From assembly GCA_001557505.1 (NCBI GenBank), contig LSAX01000002.1, positions 3,720,001 through 3,784,000 on the forward strand: a DNA stretch of 64,000 bases, in the 5' to 3' direction. Positions 55,176-64,000 of the stretch are shown here, piece after piece (position 1 is the stretch's first letter; the number at the start of each line of letters is the position of its first letter). Source of the DNA: Reticulascus tulasneorum (lineage: Eukaryota > Ascomycota > Sordariomycetes > Glomerellales > Reticulascaceae). The notes beneath the pieces were generated by a model. That model did no database searches. It worked only from the letters and a program-made list of their open reading frames with translations, and was not told where the DNA came from. The position numbers were made by a program, and so were the translations under genes.

Positions 55176-57620
55176 ATGAATCTTCCCAGCTCGTCAATTC
55201 CCGCCCGCCGAAGTGCCAGCCTTCAGTCCCTCACCCCTGCGCTCGATGCGCCGTCTACGCCGCCGCAAAAGAGTAGTACTGTGAGTACCACGCCGACCAA
55301 GTCAAAGCGGGTGCGGACGGGATGCTTAACCTGTCGGGAGCGGCATTTGAAATGCGATGAAGGGTTGCCGGACTGCGTAAACTGCCGGAAGAGTAACAGG
55401 GAATGCAAGCGTGGAGTGCGGCTCAACTTTATTGACGTGCAGGTGCGCAATCCACCGTACATGCCGCCGACGGTGGATTGGTCTGGTGAGTGCAAGACGC
55501 TGGTTGTCTTTCCCCGTGGCTACTGACACTCGGCTCTGTAGTCCAATTTCAAGACGAATCACGCCAGATCGCCTCGGAGTATATGGGGGGGCTAAGTCGC
55601 TACGAGCACCTCAACACCTTCACGCCTCCCCGTGAGACTGATCTGGAGGCGGCACTTCGCCGGCAGTCGCTGCAGCAGCGGGATGCTCGGCCCAACAGTA
55701 CGGATGCTTCTATCCATGCCATTGACAATCACAGATCGAATAGCATGCGGATGAATGCCACGTCAAGTTCGATGTACAACTACTCGGGGAACCGACCGGC
55801 CGAGAGCCGACAGTTCGACGGCGCACATTTACATTCACGGAAAAACAGTGAAGCGCCCTACATAGGCCCCCACCCCTTGTCCCAGTCGGGAACACCCAAC
55901 TACCCTTTGCAAGATCCGTTTGCCGCAATTCGAGCAGACGCAGCGGCGAGGTCCCATGCTCACAAGAACAGCGATGCGTCGAGCGCTGCGTCGATTGTAC
56001 CGCAGGCTACTGGCCCGCCGCCAAGCTTCAAGGCCGGGGTTAATGGCCATCTCGCTCCTGATGGGATGATGACGCCGCCACCTAGCGAGAAGGCTGCTGC
56101 TGGCGAGCGGGAGTACCTCAATTCACCCGAGGAGATTCTGTTCATGCAGGTATTTGTGGAGGAGGTAGGCGTGTGGATGGACTCTCTCGACAAGGAGAAG
56201 CACTTCAGTCGCTTGATACCATACCATTCACTCAAATCGCCGATGCTTCTCAACGCCTTCCTCGCTTGCGGTGTCAAGCATTTGACTTTGGTAAACCAGG
56301 CCTACAAAGACGACAAGGCCCTCTTCTACTACGATACCGCAACGACCCAGCTGCTTCGCAGCCTCCAGAACCCCGACCGCAACACAGCCGAGTGTGCCAC
56401 CACCGCGGTTGTCCTTAACGTCTACGAGATAATGTCAGAGAAGCCGGCACAGCGAATGAACCACATCGCCGGTGCGCGAGCCCTGATTCGGGAGTGCGGG
56501 TGGAACGCCAAGAGCACCGGTATCGGAGCAGCGTGTTTCTGGCTCAACATCGGCATGGAAGTCCTGAGCTGTCTGGCATTCAACTGGCAGACGTCGTGGG
56601 ATCCAGATCAGTGGGGCCTGGACATCGATTTCTCGACGGAGAGGGCAGAGGGAGGCGAGGTCGCGGGTATCGGGCAGGAGGAGACCTGGGTTCATCGGAT
56701 ATTTTACATCGTGGCCAAAATTGCGAATTTCCGGGCTACGATCCCGAGATTCCAGGAGGCTAGCCCGCATGATGAGCAGATCAGACTTGGGAATCGACTG
56801 GCGCAGTGGCAGGACCTGAAGAGACTGTGCGATAAGTGGAACAATGCCTGTCCGAGGACGATGCATCCTTTCGGGTACCTCTATCCCTCGCAGACAAACT
56901 CCAAGTCGGCATTTCCAAACGTTTGGTAAGTTGAATCCATCACCATTGGTTAATCACACGGAGGTGGCCCGTTTGCTAATATACCACAGGCTCATCAAGC
57001 GCGCCGCCATCATCGGCCGCCTCTTCTACCACACTGCCCAGTGCCTCCTCGCCCAAACCAACCCCATGGAACCGGCCAAAGCCTCGGAAGAAATGCGTGC
57101 CCTGCAACTGCACCACGCGCACCAAGTCTGCGGCATTGTAGCACACTCCAAGGACCGGGGTGTCGCATCCGTCGCTATCCGCTCCCTGGCCATCGCGTCG
57201 GCAGTCCTAACCGACCCACGGGAGCAGGAGGAGGTGCTCGAGATCCTCGACAAGATCAACGCCGAGAGCGGATGGAGACTCGGCAAGGTACACGGCGAGC
57301 TGAAGAAGGCATGGGGGTGGGAGAAGCTGCCGAGTCAGATGCCCTCGCTGGCGGCCAAGTTCTTTGCTGCCAGCGGCTCGGGGACGTCGACCCCGGCGCA
57401 GGGCAGCGGCAACGCGGGTTCCATGGCCAGCGCGAGCCAGAGCATGGCTGCACCGGCGACGACGGGTCTATCGGCTTCCACAGTTGCGGCACCAGCGCCG
57501 ATGAAGGCTTTGGTGAATCCCCTCTCCTTCGCGGATTTCAGCCTGCCGAACCATCCGTACCAAAATTGGTACGAGCCGCCCAACCGGGCAAACTCATACA
57601 GCTCACAGGCCTTCCCCTGA
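55176..57620 (+). CDS. Large Zn(II)2Cys6 transcription factor, possibly RosA/NosA-like developmental regulator
   Basis: Exons as modelled: 55176-55485, 55542-56925 and 56990-57620, giving 774 residues; introns are 56 and 64 nt. The zinc cluster has cysteines 50, 53, 60, 67, 70 and 77 (C-x2-C-x6-C-x6-C-x2-C-x6-C), inside [18 protein letters not shown] and followed by [12 protein letters not shown]. After ~200 Ser/His/Pro-rich residues comes a regulator middle-homology region ([29 protein letters not shown]), with a low-complexity Ser/Ala tail. The 5' end is uncertain: the frame reads like protein from about 55050 ([11 protein letters not shown]), so an upstream exon probably supplies the true ATG, perhaps one near 54816. 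The likeness to developmental regulators such as RosA/NosA is from memory and tentative. Confidence 0.82.
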
Positions 57621-58306
57621 GCATCAACCATAACACAAGACGGAGGCAAATTTGTTGTAAGCACAATGTTTGGAGAAAGTACAGCGTTTGGAGAAAGTAA
57701 CGAGGCTTCCATATACGCCGTTGCCTTGCTTTTGTTGCGAACATCCTTGGAAGCATATTATTTTTCAGCGATGTATACACGATGATGGGCAGCATGTCTA
57801 ATGTTGCGGCACTGGTTGCCCATGACGGCCGAATTGAAACGAAATAAGATTCGATACAGGGATACAGAAAAGAGGTTTAAACAGCACGGGAAACCCGGAC
57901 CTTGGAGCATCATCAGGGAATCGGAGGTACAGGACAGGCCGGCGTTTTCTGGCCCGAGAACAACATTTATTTCAGTTGAGGTTCGGGATAAAGCTGGAGG
58001 GTATGGATGGGACGGACGGAACAGGACGGGACAGGAAACGGTGGCGACGGTCTAGATTGCTGTTAGATACCATGGCGGAGTTTTATTTTGTTTTTGGCTT
58101 GGTTGTTGGGGACTTGGGCTCTTTGAGCGCTGAAAGGCGGAAAGCAAACATATTTGAGCAATCTATATCTACTGCCGAATAATGGCAGGCCAACTTCTAT
58201 GCAAGATCTCTATAGACCGTATGCTCTCTATTCCCCATTTGCAGATGCTTATATGCAGCCCACAGGCTTGATACCAAATGCAGCGAAGCTCAGAACCGAC
58301 AACCTC
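57621..58306. other. Convergent intergenic region
   Basis: 686 bp between two convergent genes, with two near-copies of GTTTGGAGAAAGTA at 57667-57698. A long plus-strand frame here and further right is the antisense shadow of the HAD gene. Confidence 0.4.
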
Positions 58307-59414
58307 CTACTCGGCAACAACCTCGCCAACCCTCTCGATCTTCATGCAGTCCTCCCCCTCAACCTCAACAGGAGGAACGACGATCCCGTATTTCTCATAC
58401 GGGAAATCCACCAGGTTCACCAGATACTCCGCCCAGCCGTCGTCAATCTCGCCGACCTGGTGCAGATCCACCTCGCCCGCCTCGAATGTCCGCCCAGCAA
58501 GCACCTCCTTCTCGCGGCCTTCGTACTCCTTCTTCAGCATCGGGTGCGGGCTCCATATGACACGCATACCTGCGCGGCGGCCGGCCTCGACGCCCGGAAC
58601 GGCATCTTCGAAGACGAGGCACTCTTCCGGCTTGATGGGCGGTTCGTTCGGGGGCAGGGACTCGTTGATCGTCTGCAGGGCGAGGAGGTAGATATCCGGG
58701 AGAGGCTTGCCTCGGCCCTGACCAATACGCGGATCATCTCCCAGCACGCGACGGTGCGTCTCGAAGACAGAGAACAACTCGGTGTGACGGGCGCTCTTCA
58801 GCTTGAAGTTCCCCGCGTGAGAGCTGGTCGCCAGCGCAATGTGCACCCTTCTCGGCTTGCCCTCGCTGCCGCCAGCCTTGGCCTTCTCCTCCCAGTATCT
58901 CGTGCGGCCGAGGCTGCTCAGAAGCTGCGGCACGCCGGGCAGGGGCTTGGTGCCGGGGAAGTGCTCCTTCTGCAAGGCGGCGAGTTCGGCTGCGTAGTCG
59001 GCGTGCGAGATGGGGAGCTTGGCCCATTCGTGGAAGATGGCGGTGGCAGTCGGGGCGGGACGGCCTTGGAGCTTGGCTTTGATGGACCAAGGGAGGGAGG
59101 GCTTGTTGTATTTCTCGAGGACGAGGTTGATGCAGAGGGTGTAGAGATCTTCGGTGTCGAGCAGGAGTCCGTCCATGTCGAAGAGACAGGCGCGGACGGG
59201 AGGGAAGCTGGGAGGAAAGGTTAGTTGACAGCATTATAATTGAGATATTAGAAACTCCGAACAATTGTTCGGGCGAAGATTCAAGGAAGGTCTTGCAAAG
59301 TCTCCAAGAGGAACATCCGGGTGTCTATGGAGAAGATTCATATTGCAAAGAGGAGGAAACGAAGATGGGTTCAGGTAGCAGACGACGGTAGACATACTCT
59401 GTTCGTGGCGCCAT
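58307..59414 (-). CDS. HAD-family sugar/nucleotide phosphatase
   Basis: Phosphomonoesterase of the haloacid dehalogenase superfamily (beta-phosphoglucomutase/pseudouridine-5'-phosphatase-like group); exact substrate unknown. Exons: 59414-59398 (17 nt only) and 59207-58307, giving 305 residues; the intron is long at 190 nt. The tiny exon encodes MAPRT plus two bases and joins to DFPPVRACLFDMDGLLLDTE, giving motif I with its nucleophile Asp. Motif II is LATSSH, motif III a Lys in GKPLPDIY, and motif IV VFEDAVPGVEAGRRAG. A cap domain lies between motifs I and II. The ATG inside motif I would remove the nucleophile strand, so the upstream exon is needed. Confidence 0.88.
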
Positions 59415-60090
59415 GTTGAAAGAACCCGAAGTGACTACTATCTTGGGAAATTGTTTGGGAGATCAATTGGGTTGTTTTCGGCGGACGAGGAGCGACTGGT
59501 TCTATCCCAAGGACAAAACTGGGAGAGGAGGGTTGAATCAGGTGTGCAGTTGAAGACAAGTCGGAAGTGTTGGTGGGATGGCGGGGTAGTCTTCATTAGT
59601 AGATGCCTGCAATTTCTTTCTTTTTGGTGGCCAAAAGTTTCAGGGACCTGCAGGTGCGGGCGGATTCGGTAACTTTAAATCACTCAGGGATGGCTGGGTC
59701 CCGTTCGGTGAGACTTTCCAGGTGGGTGGGTCAGTCACCCACTGAAGCATTGGCGCCGCCACAGGGCCTATAGTTACCCGTGGAGGAATGGTTGGACCCG
59801 TGATGTCCAGAGTCTGATCAGCTCAATACCCAAGCTACGAGGCTGCACACCGCAGTGTGGTTGAGCCCACTTACAGGGCACTTGGGCGGCCTCTGCAGGG
59901 CTGCTGAGCCTGATGTGTTTCACTGATGCGTACTGGACGTATGGATACCTGGTTTGGCGGCGTAGGTAAGATTCCTAAATTGGGCCATGGACCCCCACCG
60001 AAGATAAATTGTTAGTGCACAACTGCCTAATACTTGCAGCAGCCTCGTCTCTCACCATCCATTCCATCACAACTTAACTCCACCGCAAAC
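59415..60090. other. Divergent promoter of the HAD and TPR genes
   Basis: 676 bp between divergent starts. No clear element or gene was recognised. Confidence 0.4.
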
Positions 60091-61057
60091 ATGTCAAAAC
60101 CACAGCCTACAGAGGTCAAGCAGGAGGAAGCCGACGAAGAGGAGGCCCCCGAGAAGTTCTCGCCTGAAGAGGAGGCGGTGAGTGCCCCCATCTGTCTCTC
60201 CCTGCACCATATCTGACCAACTCTCAAAGACACTGCTGGCCGAGTCCAACACAAGCAAGGCTGAAGCAAACGCGCTCTTCGGCTCATCAAAATTTGAAGC
60301 CGCCATCACAAAGTATGAGGAAGCCGTGGCCTCATGCCCCATCTACCTAGATTATGAGCTGGCAGTGCTCAGATCCAACATCGCCGCCTGTCATCTGAAG
60401 CTCGACCAATGGAAGGACGCAATCTCCAGCGCCGGCGCCGCCATCGACGGCTTGGACCGCTTGGAGCGCGAGGAGACCCTCAAGGAGGATGCCCGTAAGA
60501 AGGCAAAGGCCGCTGAAGAGGATGAGATCGAGGAGGAAATCGTCAGCCCCGGTGCAAGCAAGGCCGCCCCGGCGATGGTCACGGATGACCCGGAGGAGGT
60601 GGCCTATCGAAAGCGCCAGGAGGACATCCTACGGATTAGGGCAAAGGCACTGATGCGGCGGGCCAGAGCGAGGAGCGAGGAGGGCGGCTGGCAGAACCTG
60701 GCTGGCGCGGAGGCGGATTACAGTCTCCTTTCCAAGCTGCCTAACCTCAGCGCTGCGGACAGGAAGATTGTGGAGACGCAGTTGCGTATCCTCCCGCCGA
60801 AGACGAAGGCTGCGCAGGAGAAGGAGACGACCGAGATGTGGGGAAAGCTTAAAGAGGTACGTTGAGATGTGCAGGCGTGCTGGAGGCAGTATCTACGTCA
60901 ACCATCGGCACGTTGTGTTATATGGTCGATTGCTAACGCATCGCAGTTGGGGAATGGCATCTTGAAACCATTTGGCATGAGCACGGAAAACTTTCAGATG
61001 GTCAAGGATGAGGCCTCTGGTGGCTATAGCATGAACTTCAAGCCGGCTGGTAGCTAA
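60091..61057 (+). CDS. TTC1-like tetratricopeptide repeat protein
   Basis: Three exons: 60091-60177, 60230-60856 and 60947-61057, giving 274 residues; introns are 52 and 90 nt. The N-terminus is acidic. Then come TPR units: [20 protein letters not shown]..., [20 protein letters not shown], and a third after a charged insertion ([20 protein letters not shown]). The C-terminus [19 protein letters not shown] is the signature ending of the TTC1 group. In animals TTC1 binds HSP90/HSP70 and G-alpha proteins; a co-chaperone role in fungi is inferred. Splice joins were chosen to keep this ending in frame. Confidence 0.88.
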
Positions 61058-61558
61058 TGAATACATGAGGCTAATGAATATATGGAATCTAAGACTTTTC
61101 ATCACCATCATCACCGCGCGTATGTGTGTATCTGCCATTTGTCATGATCAAGATGGAGAGGGCCGAGATCGACCCATCTCGCAGGTGTCCCGTCTATTTT
61201 AGTCTGTAAAATATTTTGCTATTAGCAAATTAGGATACTAGGATATCTTGTAAGAAAAGTGAAGCAGCCATAACTTTACCCGACCTCCTTGGCTCCTCAC
61301 CGAGGCTGGAGCTTGATTTCCAAGACGAAAGACCTACACCGTGTTAGTCAGCAGTTGACCGACACACCGAAAATTCCCATCCCAATGCAGGTCAGCTCGT
61401 CCAACCGTCCATCCTCAAATCTTCGCTGCAGAAACCATCACAGGGTGACTCTTTAGCCATTGCCTCGGCGCCATGGCCAAAGTCCCCTTTCTTCCACCAT
61501 AAAACCACTCGCCCACCCTCAGAAACTCCAATTGCCGCCTCGGCTTTTCTCCCCGACC
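61058..61558. other. PAN6 promoter and leader
   Basis: 501 bp upstream of PAN6. It contains a possible short upstream ORF at 61473-61502. No other feature was recognised. Confidence 0.4.
61473..61502 (+). other. Possible upstream ORF of PAN6 (9 codons plus stop)
   Basis: An ATG in good context (GCGCCATGG) opens a 9-residue frame that ends 56 bp before the PAN6 ATG. If the transcript starts upstream of it, it could lower PAN6 translation. The transcript start is unknown. Confidence 0.3.
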
Positions 61559-62668
61559 ATGTTCGCCCGCACAATCCGCGCGATCCCGCGGTCGCATGCC
61601 GTCCAGACCGGCGTCCGAACCCACCGCACGCTGGCAGCAGAGACGGTCCCCTCGACCCCGATCAAGATCCTCCGCACCACCGACTCCGTCCGCGCCTGGC
61701 GCCGTCCTCAGCTCCTGAATTACCGAAGCGTCGGGCTCGTGCCCACGATGGGTGCCCTGCACGAGGGCCACATCAGTCTGATTCGGGCGGCGGCGCGGGA
61801 TAACCACCATGTGGTGGTGAGCATATACGTCAATCCTGCACAGTTCGGTTTACACGAGGACCTGGCTAGCTACCCCGTTACATGGGCCCAGGATACGGCG
61901 ATTCTGAAAGAACTAGATCGCGAGCTCGCGGACCAGGGCTCAAATCTTGGTCGGATCAGTGCGGTGTTTGCACCTACAACGCAGGATATGTACCCCTCAG
62001 GCTTTCCCGGCCAGGAAATCAGCTCGAAGGGTAGTTTCGTGACAATAACGCCTGTGGGGGAGGTGCTCGAAGGCGCCAGCAGACCGACCTTCTTCCGCGG
62101 CGTTGCGACGGTCTGCATGAAGCTCTTCAATGTCGTGCAGCCGGAGAGGGTCTACTTCGGGCAGAAGGACGTGCAGCAGACTGTGATCATCCGCCGGATG
62201 GTGCAAGACTTCATGCTGCCCATGGATGTGGTGATTGGGAGCACGATACGGGAGCCCGATGGCCTGGCGCTGAGTTCGCGAAATGTGTATCTCGGAGAGC
62301 GGAGGCGCCGCGCCGCTGTGGTGTTAAGCCGCTCGCTGAAAGCGGCAGAGGAGCAGTACCTCCGAGGCGCATTGGACCGAGAAACAATTCTCGGAGCTGC
62401 AAAGCAGAATGCCGCCGATGTGCTGGCGGAGCAGTTACGCATGGCCCCGCGGGAGAGAGTCATGTTCGAGGTGGATTACATCTCCCTGGCCGACCCCGAG
62501 ACCATGCAAGAAGTGGACACGGTAGACCCTGCGAAAGGCGGGATCCTGAGCGGCGCTGTGAAGATGCTGCCTGTGGAGGAGCCGCAGCCGGGAGAAGATC
62601 TCGGCCACAGCGATGGACCGGCCGTGAGACTCATTGATAATATTATTTTAAAGCCTAATACCCAGTAG
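61559..62668 (+). CDS. PAN6: Pantoate-beta-alanine ligase (pantothenate synthetase)
   Basis: Joins pantoate and beta-alanine with ATP to make pantothenate, the precursor of coenzyme A. Single exon, 369 residues. Family motifs are complete: PTMGALHEGH (nucleotide-binding HxGH), SIYVNPAQF, RPTFFRGVATV, VYFGQKDVQQ and REPDGLALSSRNVYL. The first ~30 residues (MFARTIRAIPRSHAVQTG...) are basic with no acidic residue, like a mitochondrial presequence. The frame is open upstream but lacks an ATG; 61559 is the first Met in frame. It is convergent with the acyltransferase gene 123 bp away. Confidence 0.95.
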   Translation: MFARTIRAIPRSHAVQTGVRTHRTLAAETVPSTPIKILRTTDSVRAWRRPQLLNYRSVGLVPTMGALHEGHISLIRAAARDNHHVVVSIYVNPAQFGLHEDLASYPVTWAQDTAILKELDRELADQGSNLGRISAVFAPTTQDMYPSGFPGQEISSKGSFVTITPVGEVLEGASRPTFFRGVATVCMKLFNVVQPERVYFGQKDVQQTVIIRRMVQDFMLPMDVVIGSTIREPDGLALSSRNVYLGERRRRAAVVLSRSLKAAEEQYLRGALDRETILGAAKQNAADVLAEQLRMAPRERVMFEVDYISLADPETMQEVDTVDPAKGGILSGAVKMLPVEEPQPGEDLGHSDGPAVRLIDNIILKPNTQ

Positions 62669-62791
62669 CATAGATTCCGAATAGAAGGCTAGTATTGCAT
62701 AAAACACCTCGGTGGGAGCATAGCATGACGGGACATAGGGTGGCAAAGTCAACGCTTGGATAAACATTATGTACATTTCATGTTACAGCAT

Positions 62792-64000
62792 TTACAAGCG
62801 TGCCCTGTTCTCCAACGACTTTCGTCTCCGTTTCTCCCTAACGCTCTTCTTCAACTGCCTCGCGTCCTCGCTGCTAAGGGTATGCAACGCGCCCTTCTTG
62901 GCATCCACCTTCTGCGCCTCGTCGAACAGCTTCCTCCCGAGGGAATCCGTCAATCTCAGCACGCGCGTGCTGACGGTTGCGCCGTCCCGGCGGTTCTTCC
63001 CTTCGCGTCTGCTATTCGCGATCTTCTCGGTGAAGTCCCACAGCCTCCCCGAGGCGATCAGGTTGCCCTTCTCGTCCCGGGAGGGCGTCCATTCCGGCGC
63101 AACTCGTAGCCGGGGTGGCACCTTCGGGTCTTTAGATTTGACGACTTGGACAATGCCTTCTTCCTCGAAGCGTTGGTATGCGTTCTTGAGTGTCTCTTTG
63201 TTGACTGCCTCGAAGTAGCTGAGGTCGCCTTGGTGGTAAAGTGTCTTGCCGAGCTGCGCAGAGTCAGTGATTATGTGCAAGGCATGTGGGCAGTGTGACT
63301 GACCAGCTGTGCACTATTCTGTGCCTTTGCGACCTCAATCCAGATATCCTCCGTTTCGTTGGGAGGCTGCGCCAAACCCATGAGTGATACTGCCGCCAAC
63401 CAACTTGCCTCGATGAAAGGCCAGATGAGGAAGCAGTAAAAGTCGTAGTTCTCCCGGCCAACTGACCGCTCATGGTCCGAAAGACCAATCATTGCCACTT
63501 TCCCTTCCTCGTCCCTCTGCAGCTCTATGATGTTATCTGTTTCTAGCCCCTGTAACGTCTTGTCTAAGTTCGCAGCGAGACCCTCGCTAGGAAATATGAA
63601 TTCGCCTCGGAAGAGTGATGATAGGAAGTGGATTTGATCGTGGACCGCTTGGTAGGAGCTGGCTTGCATTGCTGGCCCGCCGCCTTGTTTAACCTTCGTG
63701 TAAAGAGCGGCACTAACCAGAGCCTCGGAGATGAACAGGTGGATGGTCATGTTCCGGTAGAATGAGAGCTGGAATCTGTCGACTGCGTAGTACGTCGGCT
63801 CGGGTAGTCCCTCGACGACACCGACCAAGTCCTTACCTAGCACTTCCAACCCGCGGTCGATAATATCAGGCAGCGGGGCACTACCAAAGTGGGCAACACG
63901 GCCTCCTTTTGCTCTGACTCTTGCCGTCAGCCAGTCTACGCGGCGGACGAGCTCCTCCTTACCGACGCCTCGTCCGCGCAACGTGAGTAGAACTGTGCCG
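62792..64000 (-). CDS. Glycerol-3-phosphate/dihydroxyacetone-phosphate acyltransferase, C-terminal part (N-terminus off window)
   Basis: PlsB-type acyltransferase of glycerolipid synthesis, by resemblance of its C-terminal domain. Exons in the window: 64000-63304 (partial) and 63253-62792; the 50-nt intron with a GTCAGT donor joins NSAQL to LGKTLYHQGD. About 385 C-terminal residues are present. The motif VDRFQLSFYRNMTIHLFISE matches the FxLxxYRNxxxHxF segment of the GPAT/DHAPAT C-terminal domain. The tail is very basic. The acyltransferase core with the HxxxxD catalytic motif would lie beyond the right edge, so family assignment rests on the C-terminal domain alone. Peroxisomal or ER placement cannot be judged; the ending (ENRARL) may be worth noting as a non-canonical C-terminus. 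Confidence 0.72.

Noticed and set aside
58154..59224. Long plus-strand open frame of 356 codons
   Set aside because: It is antisense to the HAD phosphatase, whose four catalytic motifs are on the minus strand. The plus frame has no recognisable domain and is a by-product of GC-rich codon use.

Overview
The window is nuclear DNA of a filamentous ascomycete (Pezizomycotina, probably a Sordariomycete-type genome). This follows from genes broken by many short introns (about 48-90 nt, GT...AG, with CTAAC/CTGAC-like branch sites just before the acceptor), several Zn(II)2Cys6 regulators, HET-domain proteins, a 14-TMS DHA2 transporter and fungal-only families (ASA1, ESF2, fungal fucose lectin, DUF4267). 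I reconstructed the spliced models by hand from reading frame, splice sites and remembered family motifs. No database search was run. I saw no confident rRNA, tRNA, CRISPR array or intact transposon.

Layout. 1-6.4 kb is housekeeping: an aldehyde dehydrogenase (C-terminus off the left edge), ESF2 (pre-rRNA processing), NMD3 (60S export adaptor) and RKI1 (ribose-5-phosphate isomerase). 7.6-24.3 kb is mixed: a membrane-anchored fucose-lectin-like protein, a DHA2 efflux pump, the WD40 protein ASA1, an HpcH/HpaI-type aldolase, a degenerate HET protein and an F-box protein, separated by 1-3 kb gaps. 25.6-27.5 kb is cytosolic seryl-tRNA synthetase, with three tandem Gcn4/CPC1-type TGACTCA boxes in its promoter. 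28.3-48.7 kb looks accessory: a kinase-like protein, a CYP61/ERG5-like P450 with a diverged haem loop, a Zn2Cys6 regulator, DUF4267, a HET protein, a second Zn2Cys6 regulator, a decayed zinc-cluster gene with RIP-like damage, an SDR divergent from a third regulator that lacks a zinc cluster, and a small secreted 12-cysteine protein. 48.7-55.2 kb has no recognisable protein gene and leads into a large Zn2Cys6 regulator. 58.3-64 kb is housekeeping again: a HAD phosphatase, a TTC1-like TPR protein, PAN6 (pantothenate synthesis) and the C-terminal part of a glycerolipid acyltransferase running off the right edge.

How genes may work together. ESF2 and NMD3 both serve ribosome biogenesis. RKI1, SES1 and PAN6 are core metabolism or translation. 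The 30-48 kb block has the oxidative enzymes (P450, SDR) and regulators of a small metabolic locus but no polyketide, peptide or terpene backbone enzyme, so a joint pathway is only an inference. No clearly novel multi-gene system is proven here. The best leads are the ERG5-like paralogue with its neighbouring regulator, the secreted cysteine-rich protein, the RIP-like zinc-cluster relic and the CPC1-box array.
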